The notes beneath the pieces are model-generated. The model saw only the letters and a list, made by a program, of their open reading frames with translations, was not told the origin of the DNA and searched no databases. DNA of 64,000 bases from Dichomitus squalens LYAD-421 SS1. Taxonomy: Eukaryota > Basidiomycota > Agaricomycetes > Polyporales > Polyporaceae. Positions 11,601 to 25,560 of the stretch are shown piece after piece (the first letter of the stretch is position 1; the number at the start of each line of letters is the position of its first letter). The stretch is from assembly GCF_000275845.1 (NCBI RefSeq), contig NW_006766883.1, forward strand, positions 2,067,843 through 2,131,842, written 5' to 3'. The position numbers and the translations under genes are program-made.

Positions 11601-14600
11601 CCACCTCCCCAGGAAGAGATAGTCGAAGGCCGCAATGCGCACTTGAATATAGTTGCCCTCGCTGTATACAAGTAAGCAATGCTGTCAGTATCAGATATAC
11701 GTTCTCACTCACCGAGTCAGTGGGAAGAAAGGTCGAGGATCGTGCGGAACAAGGCCAGCTAGGCTGAGCAGCATTTGGAACTACAGTGATGTCAGCTTCA
11801 ACGACTCACAAGTCTGTGCGGAACACACCTCAATCACAGCGACAGTCACAACATTATGATACGTAGGAATGAGACGATCCATGCTGCGATACCTATCAAC
11901 TTCAGACAACGCAGCCTGCAACAACGCAGCATCCTGAGGGTCCTGGGCGGGCGCTGCATCGTTCGAGATGAACTCTCCTCGCTCCGGAGGGTGCGAGGAT
12001 ACGGTTGCGCAACCTAGAGCAGAGATGATGTTGCAGATGTAGAATGCATCGGCGTACTAAGGTCAAGTCTGTTAGGAACTAACCAACGCCGACATGTCGG
12101 TTCGGTCGGATGTACTTACCGGGTTGGTAGTGTTGTCGTTGTACCGCAGTTGATCAACCAGAAACTGCCGGATAACCGGTGGTGACTTGCCATTCTCGAA
12201 ACGGACCCGGGAGATCGCACTCAAGATGCTCTATGCTGACGTCAGGCACTTTGACATGCCGTATAACCATCTGGATGTACGCACTTTCCGCACAAAATAC
12301 TCCGCAAAGTCACTGAAGTCATTGGGACGTGGCACGTAAGTATGGCTGAACAGGTCGGCCTTTGGGTCCTCGGGCTCGTAGCAATACCGTAAGAAGAGCT
12401 TGAACAGATGAAAGAGCCCTAGCCACTCTAGTCGCTGATTGGCACACTGCAGGCACTCATGAGACTCACGCCCGGATCAATTGAAGACATTGTAAGCTCA
12501 CCGTGACAAGGGCGGCCGCAGCCTCGCAACGTATCCGGAAGTAGTAGTTCGAGACCAGGACTGTCTTCGTGAAAGTACTCGAGATGATCGGATTGGGGGT
12601 CTTCGACAGAACCAGGATAGCCTACAACGAAATCAACCATTTGCCCGACACATTGTACACAACGCACACGCACCTCATACTGCGCTACGACATCCCGGTC
12701 GCGCTGAAGCTGAGAGACCCACATGTAGTCCTTCTGATCGAATGCGATGGCCGCGATCCACTCGAAATCGGCGTCGATGCGGATCCATTCGTAGGTTTGA
12801 CCAGCCATATTTTGCTCGTCCTCTTCGGTCCAGTCCGCAACTTTCCAATTCTCGCGTTCCTGTTCCTTCTCCCAAATGTCCAGCCCGAAACCCATGTCTA
12901 CCATATCCATCGCCGCTGCAGCATCCGCGTCGCCTTCGGCCGCTGCCTGAGCTGCGGCTTGTCGAGCGAGATAGCGCTTGGTGTTCCGCCGGACACGCTT
13001 GTACTTGGTATTAAACGGGACCTCGTATCGCTTGAACGGACTCCGGATGTCTAGGACATGTTCATAAGGAGTACCGTCGGCCTCATGAATGCGGATAGTC
13101 ATTTGGCCCTATTATACGACGATATCAGAGACGCGCGCCCGGGGCTACCATCGCACTAACCTCGAAGAATGGGACAGGCTTCAGCATCATCTTCGTGATC
13201 TCGTTGTTCTCGAGGTGCTTGTATGCGGGCGCGTCCTGTCGCATCGTGATCTCGACCGCCATCTTCTTCCGATTGAACGACGCCGAGAACCCGAAGGTAG
13301 GACAACCACTCCCGTAGATCCATTGCTCGGCAAAAGAACGAGGATCGATGCCACTGACCTTCCGGCACATTCGCAGGAACGAGTGCGTAGAGATCAGATT
13401 GTTCGCCATCTCTCCACTGATCGCCGAGAGGAACAACTTGGGAAGTACACGGGAGAGGCCAAGGGACGTGCCCGACTTTCCCAGTCGACGATCCAGGATG
13501 TGCAGAACGAGCGGCGACTTCAAATTGATGAAGGATATGTTGGTGCCGTCGGGTGGATCAAGAGACTGTGGCTGGCATATTGGTGGCATGGATCCACCGT
13601 CAAGCTCGATTACTCGTTCCATGTCTTTCTTCAGCCGGTACCTATATTCATTGGTGCCGAAAAGCTTGCGCATGAATAGACCGGTGATGTAGAGGCCTAG
13701 ACCGTTGACCAGCCAAGTATCCGACCACATCTTCTGCTGGATGTTGATACCGATCCACTGACAAGCGAGGGCGTGACACAGGCTATGTCGTGTTTCGTAT
13801 ACCTGGTCGATCACGTCGTCACCATACAGCAGGTCTACAGTGACGAGAGATAGCGTGGTTGCGTCGAAACGCTGGGTAGGCAGCTCTTCGACGAACACAA
13901 GCTTATGGGAGCCGAAAGGGTATGACCCGAACTCGTTCACGTAGAAGCTCATGGCGGACCGCATGAAGGACACTGTCGTCGTGAGGAACGACTCGTGGCC
14001 CGGCAAGCAGAAGGCGTACATGAGGGGTTGGGTGGTACCAGAGGCGTCCTCGGCAGCGCTGAGATCTGCAGGTATAGCATGGGTGTGGAAAGGCCCCGCC
14101 GCCCAGGCGATGTGTTGGACAGACGTCAGCGTGGGCTGAGAGAAGACGAAGATAGTCTTGCTCGAGTTGTAGGGATGCGACACCTGCGACAAGAATGGAC
14201 GTTAGTAGGTTACAAGGCGGTGGAGCGAAGAGGCACAGAACGCACCTGTTCAACCAATTCTCCACTACAGATCACAACAGTCGGATATTCGCTATCAGCC
14301 GTGTCGTCCTCATCCTCTGACAAGACATCCTGTTGCTCCAGCGAACGAGGAACGATGAACTCGAAGTCCCATGTGCACTTCTCCCATAGGTTATCGACAC
14401 AGGGAACCCAGCAGCGCGCTGCATCCGGTGAAGATGGAGTCGTGTAGACGTGGGGTACACGCTACTAGAGTTTCAGCAGACGAACTCGCGCCGCTACAGC
14501 ACACTCACCGTTTGGTACGATTCTGAGGGCAGCACGAACTGAATACCATCCGCAGGGTTCTTGATGCTATACCCAATATTCACGAGTATTGGCGTGAACT

Positions 14601-15283
14601 CTGGGACCGGGAACAGTGGCTGGGACGGATGGCCAGGCGTTTGGGGCTCTGGGGTGGCGGCTACGCGAGCACAGGAGTCGATATGCACTGCAGCAACTGG
14701 GCCACACCAGACTCACCTTCGCTGATCAGACCATTAGCTGCTCGATGACCAGACTGCCTCAAGGAGACCTCCTTCGGAATCGCTATCGACAATTCGCCCT
14801 CGTCACCCTCTTGGAGAGCGGAGTAAACCTTGCGCTTGAGTTCAGGGTGATGATGAACATCTGTTGCGTCCGACACGCTCAGAGTTGCCAGAGGGTCCGA
14901 GTGAACGAAATCTGCGGGGTGAGAGGCCACAGTGACACTGTGGATATCTGTACGCGTGTGAGCTACACGCCAGGTTGGACGTGACAACAGCCTCCAAATA
15001 TGCAACTCACCACATTGACGAGCATGTAGGTGTATCGTCTTCAGATCTTTGCTTGTGGGAACCACAGTGATCTCGGTATAACCCTATGGGAAAGACGATT
15101 ACAAAGGGCGGGAGAAGGGTTGGACGTCGACGTACCCAGAGCTTCCCGGTGAAGTCGACCTCGAGAACGACCTTTTGGTGGCTAGTATATACATCACGCC
15201 AAGTCAGGTCCACCTGTTCAGACAATCAAAGGAGAGAAGGACACGTATATAGAGAAGCCTCTGCGGATGTGCTCCCTCTGCAT
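8676..15283 (-). CDS. TAF2: TFIID subunit TAF2 with three C-terminal bromodomains
   Basis: TAF2 is the M1-aminopeptidase-like TFIID subunit that contacts initiator DNA. The peptidase-like part (about 15.2-12.4 kb) shows SHQKVVLEVDFTGKLW, GYTEITVVPTSKDLKTIHLH, SYPFGSHKLVFVEELP and ALACQWIGINIQQKMWSDTWL. The zinc HExxH motif is missing, as in other TAF2, so it should not be a peptidase. A HEAT-like part and a Pro/Lys-rich linker follow. Then come three bromodomains: about 10.83-10.40 kb (with MINNAKTYN), 9.52-9.10 kb (with VFNNCRTFNPPTTYP) and 9.03-8.74 kb (with MIKNAILFNGED). Each keeps the acetyl-lysine-binding Asn; the third is the most divergent. Product about 1,900 residues with many short introns. 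The 5' end is uncertain: the first conserved exon ends at 15222 and the 15283 ATG would need a very short intron. Confidence 0.85.
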
Positions 15284-15649
15284 GGTCTAGTACTCTTGAC
15301 GAGCAATCCCGTCGCTGCAGCGCGTTTCCCAGTCCAGAGTCAGATCCTGGCAGAAAGAAAAGGCTGGAAAAGATGTCAACGAAGAGAAATGTGGGTGCAA
15401 TAAAGCAGACAGAGGGAATGCAGGCCGTGGTTAGAGGCGACGACGACGGAGAGACCATCGACTCGTCCAACCCAGGAGAGAGAAGCGCGATTACGTAAGA
15501 CCAAGACTGAACTCATCGTGCACTAGGGTTCCCAAACCGGAACTGCTTCACCTAGGGTTATAGATCGATCCGCCGATCGACAGTAGCATCCACCACCAGA
15601 AAATCTTCAGGCTTGACTCTCGTACTCCAGTCCACACCATTCACTACAC
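15284..15649. promoter_or_regulatory. Divergent promoter region between TAF2 and LTV1
   Basis: TAF2 (minus) and LTV1 (plus) are transcribed away from each other from this 366 bp stretch, which probably carries both promoters. A long minus-strand open frame crosses it (to about 15470), but does not fit TAF2. Part of it could still be a TAF2 leader or first exon. Confidence 0.5.
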
Positions 15650-17504
15650 ATGCCTCCAAAGTCGATTTTTCGTCAGCCGGGAGCCCAGCACTTTCAGGTT
15701 GTACACCGTTCCCAGCGTGACCCACTCATCCACGACCCAGAGGCGAGCAAACATGTTTTGAAGCCGGTGCAGAGAGGGAACCTAGTCAAGGTATGACACC
15801 GACAGCCCTTGGACTTACATATGTCAAATATTCACCTTTTACTGCGTTACAGGGAAAGTCGCGGGCAGAGCTTGAGCAGCTCATCGCCCCTTCTGATCTG
15901 GCTCACGACAAATCTCGCGCCAATATAGGAGAAGCCACACTTTATGGCATCTACTTCGACGATACCAATTATGACTACATGCAACATCTAAAGCCCGTGG
16001 GATTGCAGGAGGATGGCGTTGACAGCATCTGGGTGGAGGCACCGTCGAGGTCGACGGGTAAAGCCAAGGCGAAGGATCCTATTACCCTCCTCGACCTTCC
16101 TGCAGGGACACTCGCATCTAAAGCCGAGCTCCCCAGAAATTACGAGGCGCAACAAGACATTCCCTCGTCCATCGCGGGTTTTCAGCCGGACATGGACCCT
16201 CACCTCCGCCAGGTGTTGGACGCACTAGAAGACGACGCGTTTGTGGATGGGGATCTGGAAGACGACTTCTTCGGGGAGCTAGTCGCGGACGGAGAGCGTG
16301 ATGTGCATGAGGATGTCTACTTCGAATACCATGAGGAGGGCTTACCCGACCGAGAGGAAGATGCACGGGCTCAGACCGGAACAATGGATGCGGGCGAGGA
16401 GGACGAGTCCTGGGAGGCCAGGTTTGCACGCTTCAAGCAGGAGCAGAAGTCAGCTTCTCGAGAGGAGAGTCCATCTGATCTCGACGCCTATTCGGAAGGT
16501 GGAGACACCATTGGTGCGCTACCCCAGGCGTCCGTCATCGGAGGGAAGAAGCGGAGGAGCAAAGGCGCGTCGGACGCCTCGGGGTATAGTATGAGCAGCT
16601 CTTCGATGTGGCGGAATGAGCATCTTACCGTCCTTGATGAGCGTTTCGATCAGGTTCGTCTGTGTTGTTCACTTCTCCAGCCGAGTATCGCTGATTTCCA
16701 TGCAGATCCAGCGCGAGTACGAATCTTCTGATGAGGAGGAAGAGGAGACCTCACTTGACGACTTGGACGAAGCCCCCGACCTCATCGCGTCTCGCGAAGA
16801 TTTCGAGTCCATGATGGACGAATTCCTGGAGAAGTACGAGGTGATCGCGGGCAAGATGCGTCCGACGCTTCCCGGGACCGCCACCGATAAGCTCGACACA
16901 GTCCGAAAGGCTTTCGGAGGAGCCAAAATACGAGACGCCGATGACAGTGATTCCGAAGCTGACGATATTCTCATGCCACTGGAAGTGGACGAGAAGAAGG
17001 ATAGATGGGATTGCGAGACGATACTCAGTGAGCTTGCTGTCAGGTCATCCATACCATCACGGCAATTGACTCGACCTTCTGTCAGCCACGTACAGTAGTC
17101 TCGAGAACCACCCACGGCTCATCCGGGCTAGGGGTGAAAGGCTCGTTCCTAAGATTCGTTTGGACCCCAAAACTGGGCTTCCGTCCATTGTAGAGGCTTC
17201 CAAGCAGCCACATCCTCCGACAGATACTTCCGCGATGGATGAGGAACAGGATCCCCGGCGTAAGCATCGCTTTCTGAAAATGTAGATATAGCGACTAAGT
17301 CCCCATTTAGCTGTCCGAGCTACCATCACTCGTTCCAAAACCGAAACGGCAGACGAAAAGAAGGCTCGCAAGCATGCCGTGAAGGCAGAGCGCCAGGCTC
17401 GCCGGCTAGACAAGAAGGCAACCAAAGAGAAGTTCTCGAAGGAGGTCAAGCAGCAAGCGCAATCTCTTGCGCAGAAGGAACAGTCAAAGATGCGGAAGCT
17501 ATAG
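15650..17504 (+). CDS. LTV1: Ribosome biogenesis protein LTV1 (40S assembly/export factor)
   Basis: Ltv1 is a 40S ribosome assembly factor that positions uS3 and is released after phosphorylation by casein kinase 1. Five exons (15650-15790, 15853-16653, 16706-17027, 17086-17259, 17311-17504) sum to 1,632 nt and encode 543 residues. The N-terminal signature is clear: FRQPGAQHFQVVHRSQRDPL, then ATLYGIYFDDTNYDYMQHLK. A long acidic middle (EDDAFVDGDLEDDFFGELV) and the block YSSLENHPRLIRARGERLV precede a basic C-terminal coiled-coil ending KEQSKMRKL. Every splice junction keeps frame. It diverges from TAF2 and converges with FAB1, about 185 bp from its stop. Confidence 0.93.
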
Positions 17505-17689
17505 TGGCCCAGATCGGCTATGTCGTAGGCTAGGAGGCGTTAGATCATGACGTATCATTGCAGGGTATCTTAGTAAATGATGCGTGGGAGCCTGTTAACT
17601 ACCAGGGCGTCATAGGTGTGCAAGAATGAACCAAGATGCTACAGGAAATGACAATTACAACTACAGGTAGTGTTCCAAATTACCAGTCA

Positions 17690-20600
17690 GGCCACAATTC
17701 AAGGAGATTGTTGCCTTCTTCCTCGGGGGCGTCGTGCTGTTTCATCCACCTGTCCGGAACCTGTGTTCCGGCTCATCAACGGCAACTTTGAGTGATTGAG
17801 CACAAAATTACTCACTAAGGGGAAGTACCGCTCCATCGCACTAAGGAAACGGTGTCTGTATTGCTTAGGGCCGATGATGGTCGGCTCTCCCTTGTTGGCG
17901 CCACCAAGGAATGTCGAATCCTTGACCCAGCTTTCTAACTTCTTGTCCCATGTATACGTTCTGATGTAGTCTGCATCGGGGAAGAATCAGCAGCCACCGA
18001 TCTATGAAAGGAAGAAACCTCACGCACCGACTATCCCAACTACCAGTTCATTCTTCGCGCTATCCACTCCGACCACAAGAGAATAGTCCATGACGTTGAT
18101 GTCAGCCAAGAACTTGCTGTCGTTGAACAAAGCGCCGCGCAGGATACGTTTAGAGTGCTCGCGGAGATAGAATGGCGTCAGATGAGCGGCTAGAGGTTGG
18201 TGGTTCAATCGTAGGTACCCCGTGCACTGTTTGGCCTATGTGGCTTACTTTGCACCAGGTTCTCGTCAAGTAGAACCTCATTCTCCCGGCCAGTTGATTG
18301 AACATGTCTGTTGCGAGTGGACCCCTTCAAATCGTATATCTGCAATGCGGAAACGTGAGTTTGGAGGACGTCTCAATGGAAGGCACCAACCTTGGAGAAG
18401 TGTCTATCATAGAATAGATTCTCCATGACGAGTAGGTTCATTTGAGTCGACTTCGATTTGTTGCTACTATTTTGGTGCTTCTGCGTTTTCCTGAACGTGA
18501 TCTTGTAGCAACCGAAGATCTTCGCAAGAAGCGTAGGACGCTGTAGCATGTTTAGTGAATAAGCTCTATCCCATAAAATAGCACGTCCCTTACATTAGCG
18601 ACAACAGCGGAAGACATGTAGTCGAAGTATGCAGGTGCAAACGTCTCCATTGCTTGAAGCTCTGTACGAGAAAGTTCCTTGGCGATGAAACGATCGTCTT
18701 ACCAGTACATCAGCATTGGGTGAGACCGGCTGGAAACCCGTCTACGTACCAAGTGTCTTCAAGAAGGCGGATCCAGACTTGCCGCCGCTGGCATCAAATT
18801 TCACACATCGGGCTAAAGACTCGATCATGCTCCGCTCGCAATCGTACGTCCGGCGCAGTGCGTCGAACTGCTCGGGATACAGTACGGTACAGCTGATGGT
18901 CAATCCCCCGCTTTCGAAAGCTGCCGAAGACATCAGACAGCGACTACACCGGCATTGAAAAGGCACTCACAGATTGCCCATGGGAGCTTCGAAGAGGGTA
19001 CCCGCAACTCCTCGGTTGGATCCGCGCCATCAGTGCTGTCGACATTGACCACCCCCCAGGTTGACGTCGACTCCGCGATAGACCAGTCGTCGGGCATGAA
19101 CGCTTCTCCCCCAGACTCTCGCGCCAGCCGCTTTTCCGCTCGAGACTTCGCCAGCATCTCGCGGTATTGAGGTGAGCTAAGGAGGGACGTTCAAACCAGA
19201 TACAAATGGCAAAGATGATGCACCTACTTCAATGCAAGCGCGATGATGGACGTTGGCTCGTCAGTGCGCACCACCATGGACGAGTCGCGGAATATGTGTT
19301 CCGGATCAGCCATGGGATCATCCGCGTCGGCTTCGGATCGACCCCGGTTGGGAGCTTGTTGCTGCCAAAGACCAGAGATAGCTTTAAGGATGGAAGACCG
19401 TCCTGATGGGCCGATATCGACATCGGTTGGCGGCGGAGTCATCGGGGCCATACCACCAGCGTTGGTCGGTGAAAGCATTGGAGAACTCATGACTGACGGA
19501 GGTATCTCTGACTCCTGAGGAGCAGAGGGACCTACCATGAGCGTGTTCTCCGTAAGCTGATCTGGCACAGTATTGCTGCTCGAAGCGGTGGGAGGCTCTT
19601 CTAAGGTGGACTTGACCTGGTCATTCGGAGCTGGAGCCGGAGCCTCGTGGATCTTCTGAGGACTTTTCCGAGGGCTTTTCTGGTCAAGATTGTCATCGTC
19701 CTCTCCCCCGCCTTCATCGTCCGCCTCGCTCGAGTCAGAGCTCTCCGATTCGTCTTTGATCGCATCTTTGATGCTCTCCAAGACCTCCACCTTCGCACGT
19801 GCGGACGCCACAGGACGCGCACGTTTGCCGCGAATGACAGCGTACCGACGACTCGCGCGCTCGGTCTCCCTGTTGATGCGCTCAAAGTGCTTCGCGATGT
19901 TCGAAACCTTAGAGCCCGCAGTTGGTGGCCGCCTAAAGGTCGACTTCGAGCCTGCGATGCTAGCTGGACGCGGAGGCGGGGCCTTGTCCTTGAGCCCGAG
20001 GCGCATGGCTGGCTTCGGCCTGTTCTTGGAGGTAGTGGAAGGTGTGATGTTTCTAGTAACGGGTGGCGGCGAAGACCTTCCGGGCCGCATAGTGGAGTCC
20101 GTATTCGTGCGAGAGAGTAACGGCCGTTTGTCAGGAGACGTCCGCCGCGATGCACTACGGGAGTCGGGATAGTTAACCACAGGGATCCGACTTCCCAGAG
20201 CTGGCGGTCCTGGCACTCGCTTCGTCAGGTACTTGGGAGCGATGTTCGCGGCATAGCTAGACTCGAAGTCAGATACAGAGGAGCGTTTACTGAGGAACGG
20301 CTGTTGACGGGTTTTATGGCGGGTGCGCGGACGAACAGCTGGACTGCTCTCCTGCTCACTCTCGGAGACAGGCACGCCAGGAGCGAGGGCGGTCTTGGTC
20401 AAGTCCTCTACACCTTGCGGAGGGAGGTAATCCTGATATTTCCTTACGAGTTCGGCGACGCTGGGGTACACGGCCACCCTCCGAGGCAGCCGTGATGCGA
20501 CAGCTTGAGACGGTTTAGGACCATCGTCGGTCGACTCCACAATATCCGCCTGCATGTGATAGTTAGTACGGTAGTTCACTACATGTATGTGGACTGACCT

Positions 20601-23600
20601 GCTGCGGCGATGTGGCATCATCTGAGAACACGCTATCTTGCCGACCTCGGCCAATTGTGGAGTCGCTTTCGGGGTCAGACTTATTCGACTCCTGAGTGTC
20701 CCCAGAGATCTCAGCCGCAGGAAGCAACGTGCTTCCGGTCTCCTCTGGCGTGGTCGTGGTCACTGTTGTCTCTGACGGGGTCGTCGTCTTGTCTTCCACC
20801 TGCGGAAGCAGAGTGTCTGACTCCTTATGCTGTTCCGAAGAACCGCCGACAGACTCGGACTCGGATGCCTCGGACGCAGAAGACATCGACACGAAGGAAT
20901 CACCCGTGACTCGGCGCATGGTTGGTATAGTAGGCATACTCTCCTCGACCTCGGATACGCTCGCCGGGGCGCCGCGGTCGAAATCTAGGATGTAGAAATC
21001 CCCTCTCTTAGGCAACATAGCCCTCACCGAGTTGAACGCCGTCGACCGTCGCCCAGCTATCTTCTCAGACTGCGAGATGCGCGGCTTCGGGAGACGATCG
21101 AAATCCTGCTGCCACGCGACAATCCTATCTTGCCGGTTCGCGCGAACCGCGTTGAGCGCGAGCGTGTCCGTGGGCGACGAGTCCTTGTAGATCCGATCGA
21201 TGAGGTTGGCTACGTCCTCCTTCTCCCACTCTGCCTTGTTGATGAGAGCGTTGATGTGTGAGTTGAGGAGGGCGTCCGCCTCCTCGTCTCCCGTCGCCGC
21301 GTCGATTGTGATTAGACGGAGGTCGTCGATCAGCGCGGAGTACCAGGCGTTGTTACGTTGGTGAAGCCGATGATAGTCTGCGTTCTTGATCTCGAGCTGC
21401 GTCTCCGAGCGGACACGGATGCGCATTGGGGGATAAACGACCTCGTGCAGGACGATCGGGTCCGCGACAAAGCGAACGGTCATGCCTTTGATCGCGAAGT
21501 AGCGTACGTGGTGTTGGTAGATGTTGTGCTGGCACCCTGCGCCCTGGACGAGCTGGACGTCCGCGGGATAGAAGTGCAATTCCAGGAACTTGGCGAACGA
21601 ATACCGCTGCATTTCCTGAGACACGGGGATGAACGGCGTCGCGGAGCCGCAGACCCGACACGCACTCCAGGTGATGATGGTCTCAGGCGAAGGAGCCCAA
21701 TTCGCGCGATTAATGATCTGGCCATCCCATTGCTCTACCGCAACGCAGATGCGTGTCTCGTTGTGCACGAAGAACTTGCAATGTCGCGCCAGCGGTTGGT
21801 TGCAGCTCTTGTTCTCGCAGATCGCCTTCGGGTCCAGAAACTGCCTAAGGGTGTCCATGACGGCCTTCTCGATAAACTGACCTAGGGTGCAGTCATTCTC
21901 CCCATAGAATGTGATGTACTCCAGTTTGGGCGGGAAGCAAGCGCGGTGAAGGCCGACTTCGTCGATCGGTAGTGTGAGCTCCCAAAGACTGATGCACTGG
22001 TACTTCTCTACTTGGAAGTCGTCCCGGTTCTTCCGTAGGTACCATTCCCATATGCGACGCTGCTCCGAGTGCTGCAGCTTGACATGCTGGTAACGGCTCT
22101 CGAGGGCGATGTCTTGCGCGGTCTTCAGCTGCAGCGGCGGCCGATCGAGAGGCGTGCGAGGAAGGGGTGAGGCGCTGAAGTTCTGCGTGAAGAGGCCGGG
22201 GGAGATAGTAGGAACGAGGTCGAAGTAGCCAGGGCGATCGTCAAGTCGGCTACCGGTGCCTTCGTCGACAGTGGGAGTCCTCGGGATATCTGGGAGCGGG
22301 AGAGACTCGATTTGTGCAGCAACGTCGTCGGGGTCCGGCGTGGACGCAGTGACCTGGACAATGGTCGCGGAAGACTCCTCCGGCTTGTGTCCGGAGCTAC
22401 CCCGTTCCTCGCGGCGAATGACTTCGTCCTCCCATTCGCGCTTGACACGTATGAGTTCGTCGTCTAGCTCTTTCATCCGCCGAATGGGGTATGGCGGGGG
22501 GAACCGCAGTGTGGCAGATACGGATATGAACGTCTTCCTGTACGGTTCGAGGGAGTCTTGAATCCGCCGCGAAAGTCGAATCTGCTCCGCATCCTCATCC
22601 GGAAGATCTTCGATGGGGTGATCCTTGTTGATCTCCAAAGCGTCCTGGTTGAAGGCTGTCGCGTGAACCGTAGGGTAGCCGTTGCCGGCGATCGGGGTAG
22701 TGGCATCAGAGCTGTATTGTGGGGGTGTGGCCTCGGCTGTCAAAGGGGGCAGTGTAATGACGGAGTCTTTCCAGAGGTGAGTCTCGAGCTTCAAGTTCCG
22801 GACGATGAAAGCCAGGAATCGAGTGACTTTCTTGACACGGCGAAGGACTTCGATGTCTCCGCCGCGCAGCAAGATAGTACACCCCATCTCGCTGTTGCAA
22901 CCCTCAAAACGCATGTACGTCTTACGTCGTCCCGGAATCAGTGGATGGTCGAACGTCTGCAGGCGGAAGCGAGCACAGTGCCCTAAGTGTGGTTCCAACG
23001 CGAGCTTATCCATGGACGAGAATACATCGCCTTGAGTCATCCGTGCCACGAACTGCACTGCGGATGGCTTCACCGCACGCGCAACCGCGATCTGACGCTT
23101 CGCGAGGGCATCCAAAGCCAGCCTGGAGACAGACTTCTCGGCAAGGACGACATGCGGTCGCAGTGCTGCAATCCGGCTCGCCAAGTTCCCAAGGTACTCT
23201 TTCTCCTGACGGAAAATCTGTCCGAAGTGCATGTACTGGCCTTCTACACGATGGAATTCCAGCGGGAACGTCACAAGCATGATGCGCGGATTTCGCAAGG
23301 TCCGCGTCATTTGCTTATGGGCGACGTTCTTCGTGATGACTGCACCATCTACATACTCGGAGTCTTGAGGAGCGCCCCCCGGAATCTTCTTGATTTTCAC
23401 GTACCGCCGTACGTCCATATCAGCACCTTGGCGATGAGGATGAGCGGTGAAAGTCAGCTCGCGAGCTACTCGGAGGGCAAGCTTGAGCAGCGTCTCCTCC
23501 CACTCCCTGAGGTTGGGGATGTCCTCGGACATCAGCATCTGCCGGAGCATGACCCGAAGATGGAACATGGAGATAAGATTGAGTTCCTGTGCATAGCTAC

Positions 23601-25213
23601 AGATGTGCGTTAAATTAGGCTACAACATCGAGAAGCATGAAGTCCACTTACGCTGTGCTCTCTCTTCTCGTGCGCCATCCGGGTTCGCCAATTGCTGAGG
23701 TGCTGAAGCTATCTCCCAGTCGGCTCTGCACGCGACTGCGGATGAACGGTGGGGATGCGTCGAACTCGACGGACGAGTTGAAACGTGAACGTAACACCCC
23801 AGGACTCTCGATGGCAAGGGGCTGGTCGGGGGAACTCAATGGAAACTGAACGGTACTCGTCCCACCTTCCACGGTGACGGGGACAGTGACGGGGAAGTCG
23901 ATAGGTGTCTTCGAACCTGCTGCCGTTGGAGAATCGCGCTGGAATTGGTCTGCCACAGATATCGGATCCTTGTCCTCTTCGGTGAGGGCTCTTCGAAATG
24001 GTACAGGATTCTCGCGGAGGAATTTTGAAGAACCAAATCCGTCAAGCGGGGTCATGGGACGGGATCCGAACCCACTGTCTTCAGAACCCGAGCGGGTTCG
24101 CTTGGTCTCCGCTATTGAGAACAAGCTGAAGGGTTCGTCCGTACGACCAAAGAGATGAGATGCTGCGAAGGGTGATTGTGGGTGAACAGACAGGTTGAAC
24201 GACCGCGATTCGCTACCGAACTGATGTGCGGCGAAAGGTGAGGACAGGGAGGTCATGACGGAACGACGGTCGTCCTCGTCCTCGTCTTCATCCCCTTTGG
24301 CCAGCTTGTCAAGACAAAGATTGCAAACCCGAACCATCCCTTCGTGGCCGAACCGAGTACCCTTGATGATATTCGACGCGCAACGAGAGCAGAATATTTG
24401 ACCTGTAGGCTATCAGGACCGAGGGAATTGTCTTCAACGAGAAGACATACCGCATATCCGGCAATGGTGCTTTCTTCTCCACGTCGTGAATACACTCTTG
24501 CAGTCGTAACACTCCTTGCATAGTTCGTCGTCCATCCAATAGTCGCGTGACAGCCCTACGACGTCATGAAGCTGGATGTATGCACGAGAATATAAATACT
24601 TACCTTCACCCCGTATCCTCCGTATAACTTTAGACACAGACGCGGACCTCCGCAAGCTGACGTTGGTACGAATGCTGCGCGCATCGCTGTCCTGTATAGG
24701 AAAGCCAGGGATGGAGTATCCGCCTCCATCTGGGGTGTCTGGGCGATAGATACCTGCACGAGAAGGCGGGCGATCATCTGCAGCGTAGGATGGAGTCTCC
24801 GAGACAACAGGAGTCAAGGAGACGAGCGGGGGCGCAGGATTGGAGGAATTAATATTGAACGGGTTCGCCCTGTCCGACCCTGACTTATGAGACTGGTTGG
24901 AGTTGGAATACTGGAGGGACGGTCGGCGCTGATCTGGAGTAGCTTTCTCGGGAGCAGTACTTGGATATGCAGGCGCGGCGGAGGGGCCGGCTGACGAGAG
25001 GGGTGCAGAGAGAGTATTCTTGACCTTGGAAAACAGGGAAGAGACAAGAGCGTATGAAGACTGGTCATGTTCATCCTCCTCGGAGAACGGATTGAATGAT
25101 GTCAGGCTGGTCACATCGTCTACTATCTTCGTGCTGCTTCGGGACCTAGACGAAGGGGCGCTGTGGGCGGGATTAGTCGAAAGGGATTCTATCGAGGAGT
25201 CCATGCCGTTCAT
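17690..25213 (-). CDS. FAB1: 1-phosphatidylinositol-3-phosphate 5-kinase (Fab1/PIKfyve)
   Basis: The enzyme makes PI(3,5)P2 from PI3P on endosome and vacuole membranes and controls vacuole size. A Ser-rich N-terminus leads to a FYVE zinc finger at about 24.57-24.29 kb ([24 protein letters not shown], then [17 protein letters not shown] across an intron). The CCT/chaperonin-like domain follows at about 23.5-22.75 kb, with [20 protein letters not shown] Cys-rich Fab1-specific region is next, then a long disordered linker. The C-terminal lipid kinase (about 19.2-17.7 kb) shows a Gly-rich GGKSGS loop, [40 protein letters not shown] and a terminal RWMKQHD segment. About 2,250 residues, the usual size. 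Start is the first ATG; a second lies three codons later. It diverges from CSN2. Confidence 0.93.
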
Positions 25214-25560
25214 GAATAGCCAGCGATGGACATCGTAGGTCGTGTACTAGGAGAGAGCGGAGTGTACGGGAGAGGCAGTCCCAGAGACTGCTAAGCGACG
25301 ACCAGAAACGGATTGAACTATGTCACCTCGATAGGTGCAGTCGGCCATATCGGCCCGGGTGCGACCTCCCTACAGCCAATCAGTGATCACGCACTGGGCG
25401 CTATGTGCGCTTGCGCAAGTGCGTTGTGTACAGTGCTGAGAGAGTGTACTGAGCCTTTGCGCCACAATCACCTCTACTTTCTTTCTTTGACTTCGTCTTC
25501 TCGCTGCCTGGCATTTCCTTCCTGGTCTCGCCAAACTATCTGTAGCATAGCCTTCAAGTC
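25214..25560. promoter_or_regulatory. Divergent promoter region between FAB1 and CSN2
   Basis: The start codons of FAB1 (minus) and CSN2 (plus) are 347 bp apart, so both promoters must lie here or overlap the leaders. The CSN2-proximal half is pyrimidine-rich on the plus strand, a common feature near fungal transcription starts. No TATA box is obvious. Confidence 0.5.

Noticed and set aside
15204..15470. Open minus-strand frame of 88 codons just upstream of the first conserved TAF2 exon
   Set aside because: It ends in a stop in a different frame from TAF2 and carries no TAF2 feature. It may be leader sequence, but I did not make it the TAF2 N-terminus.
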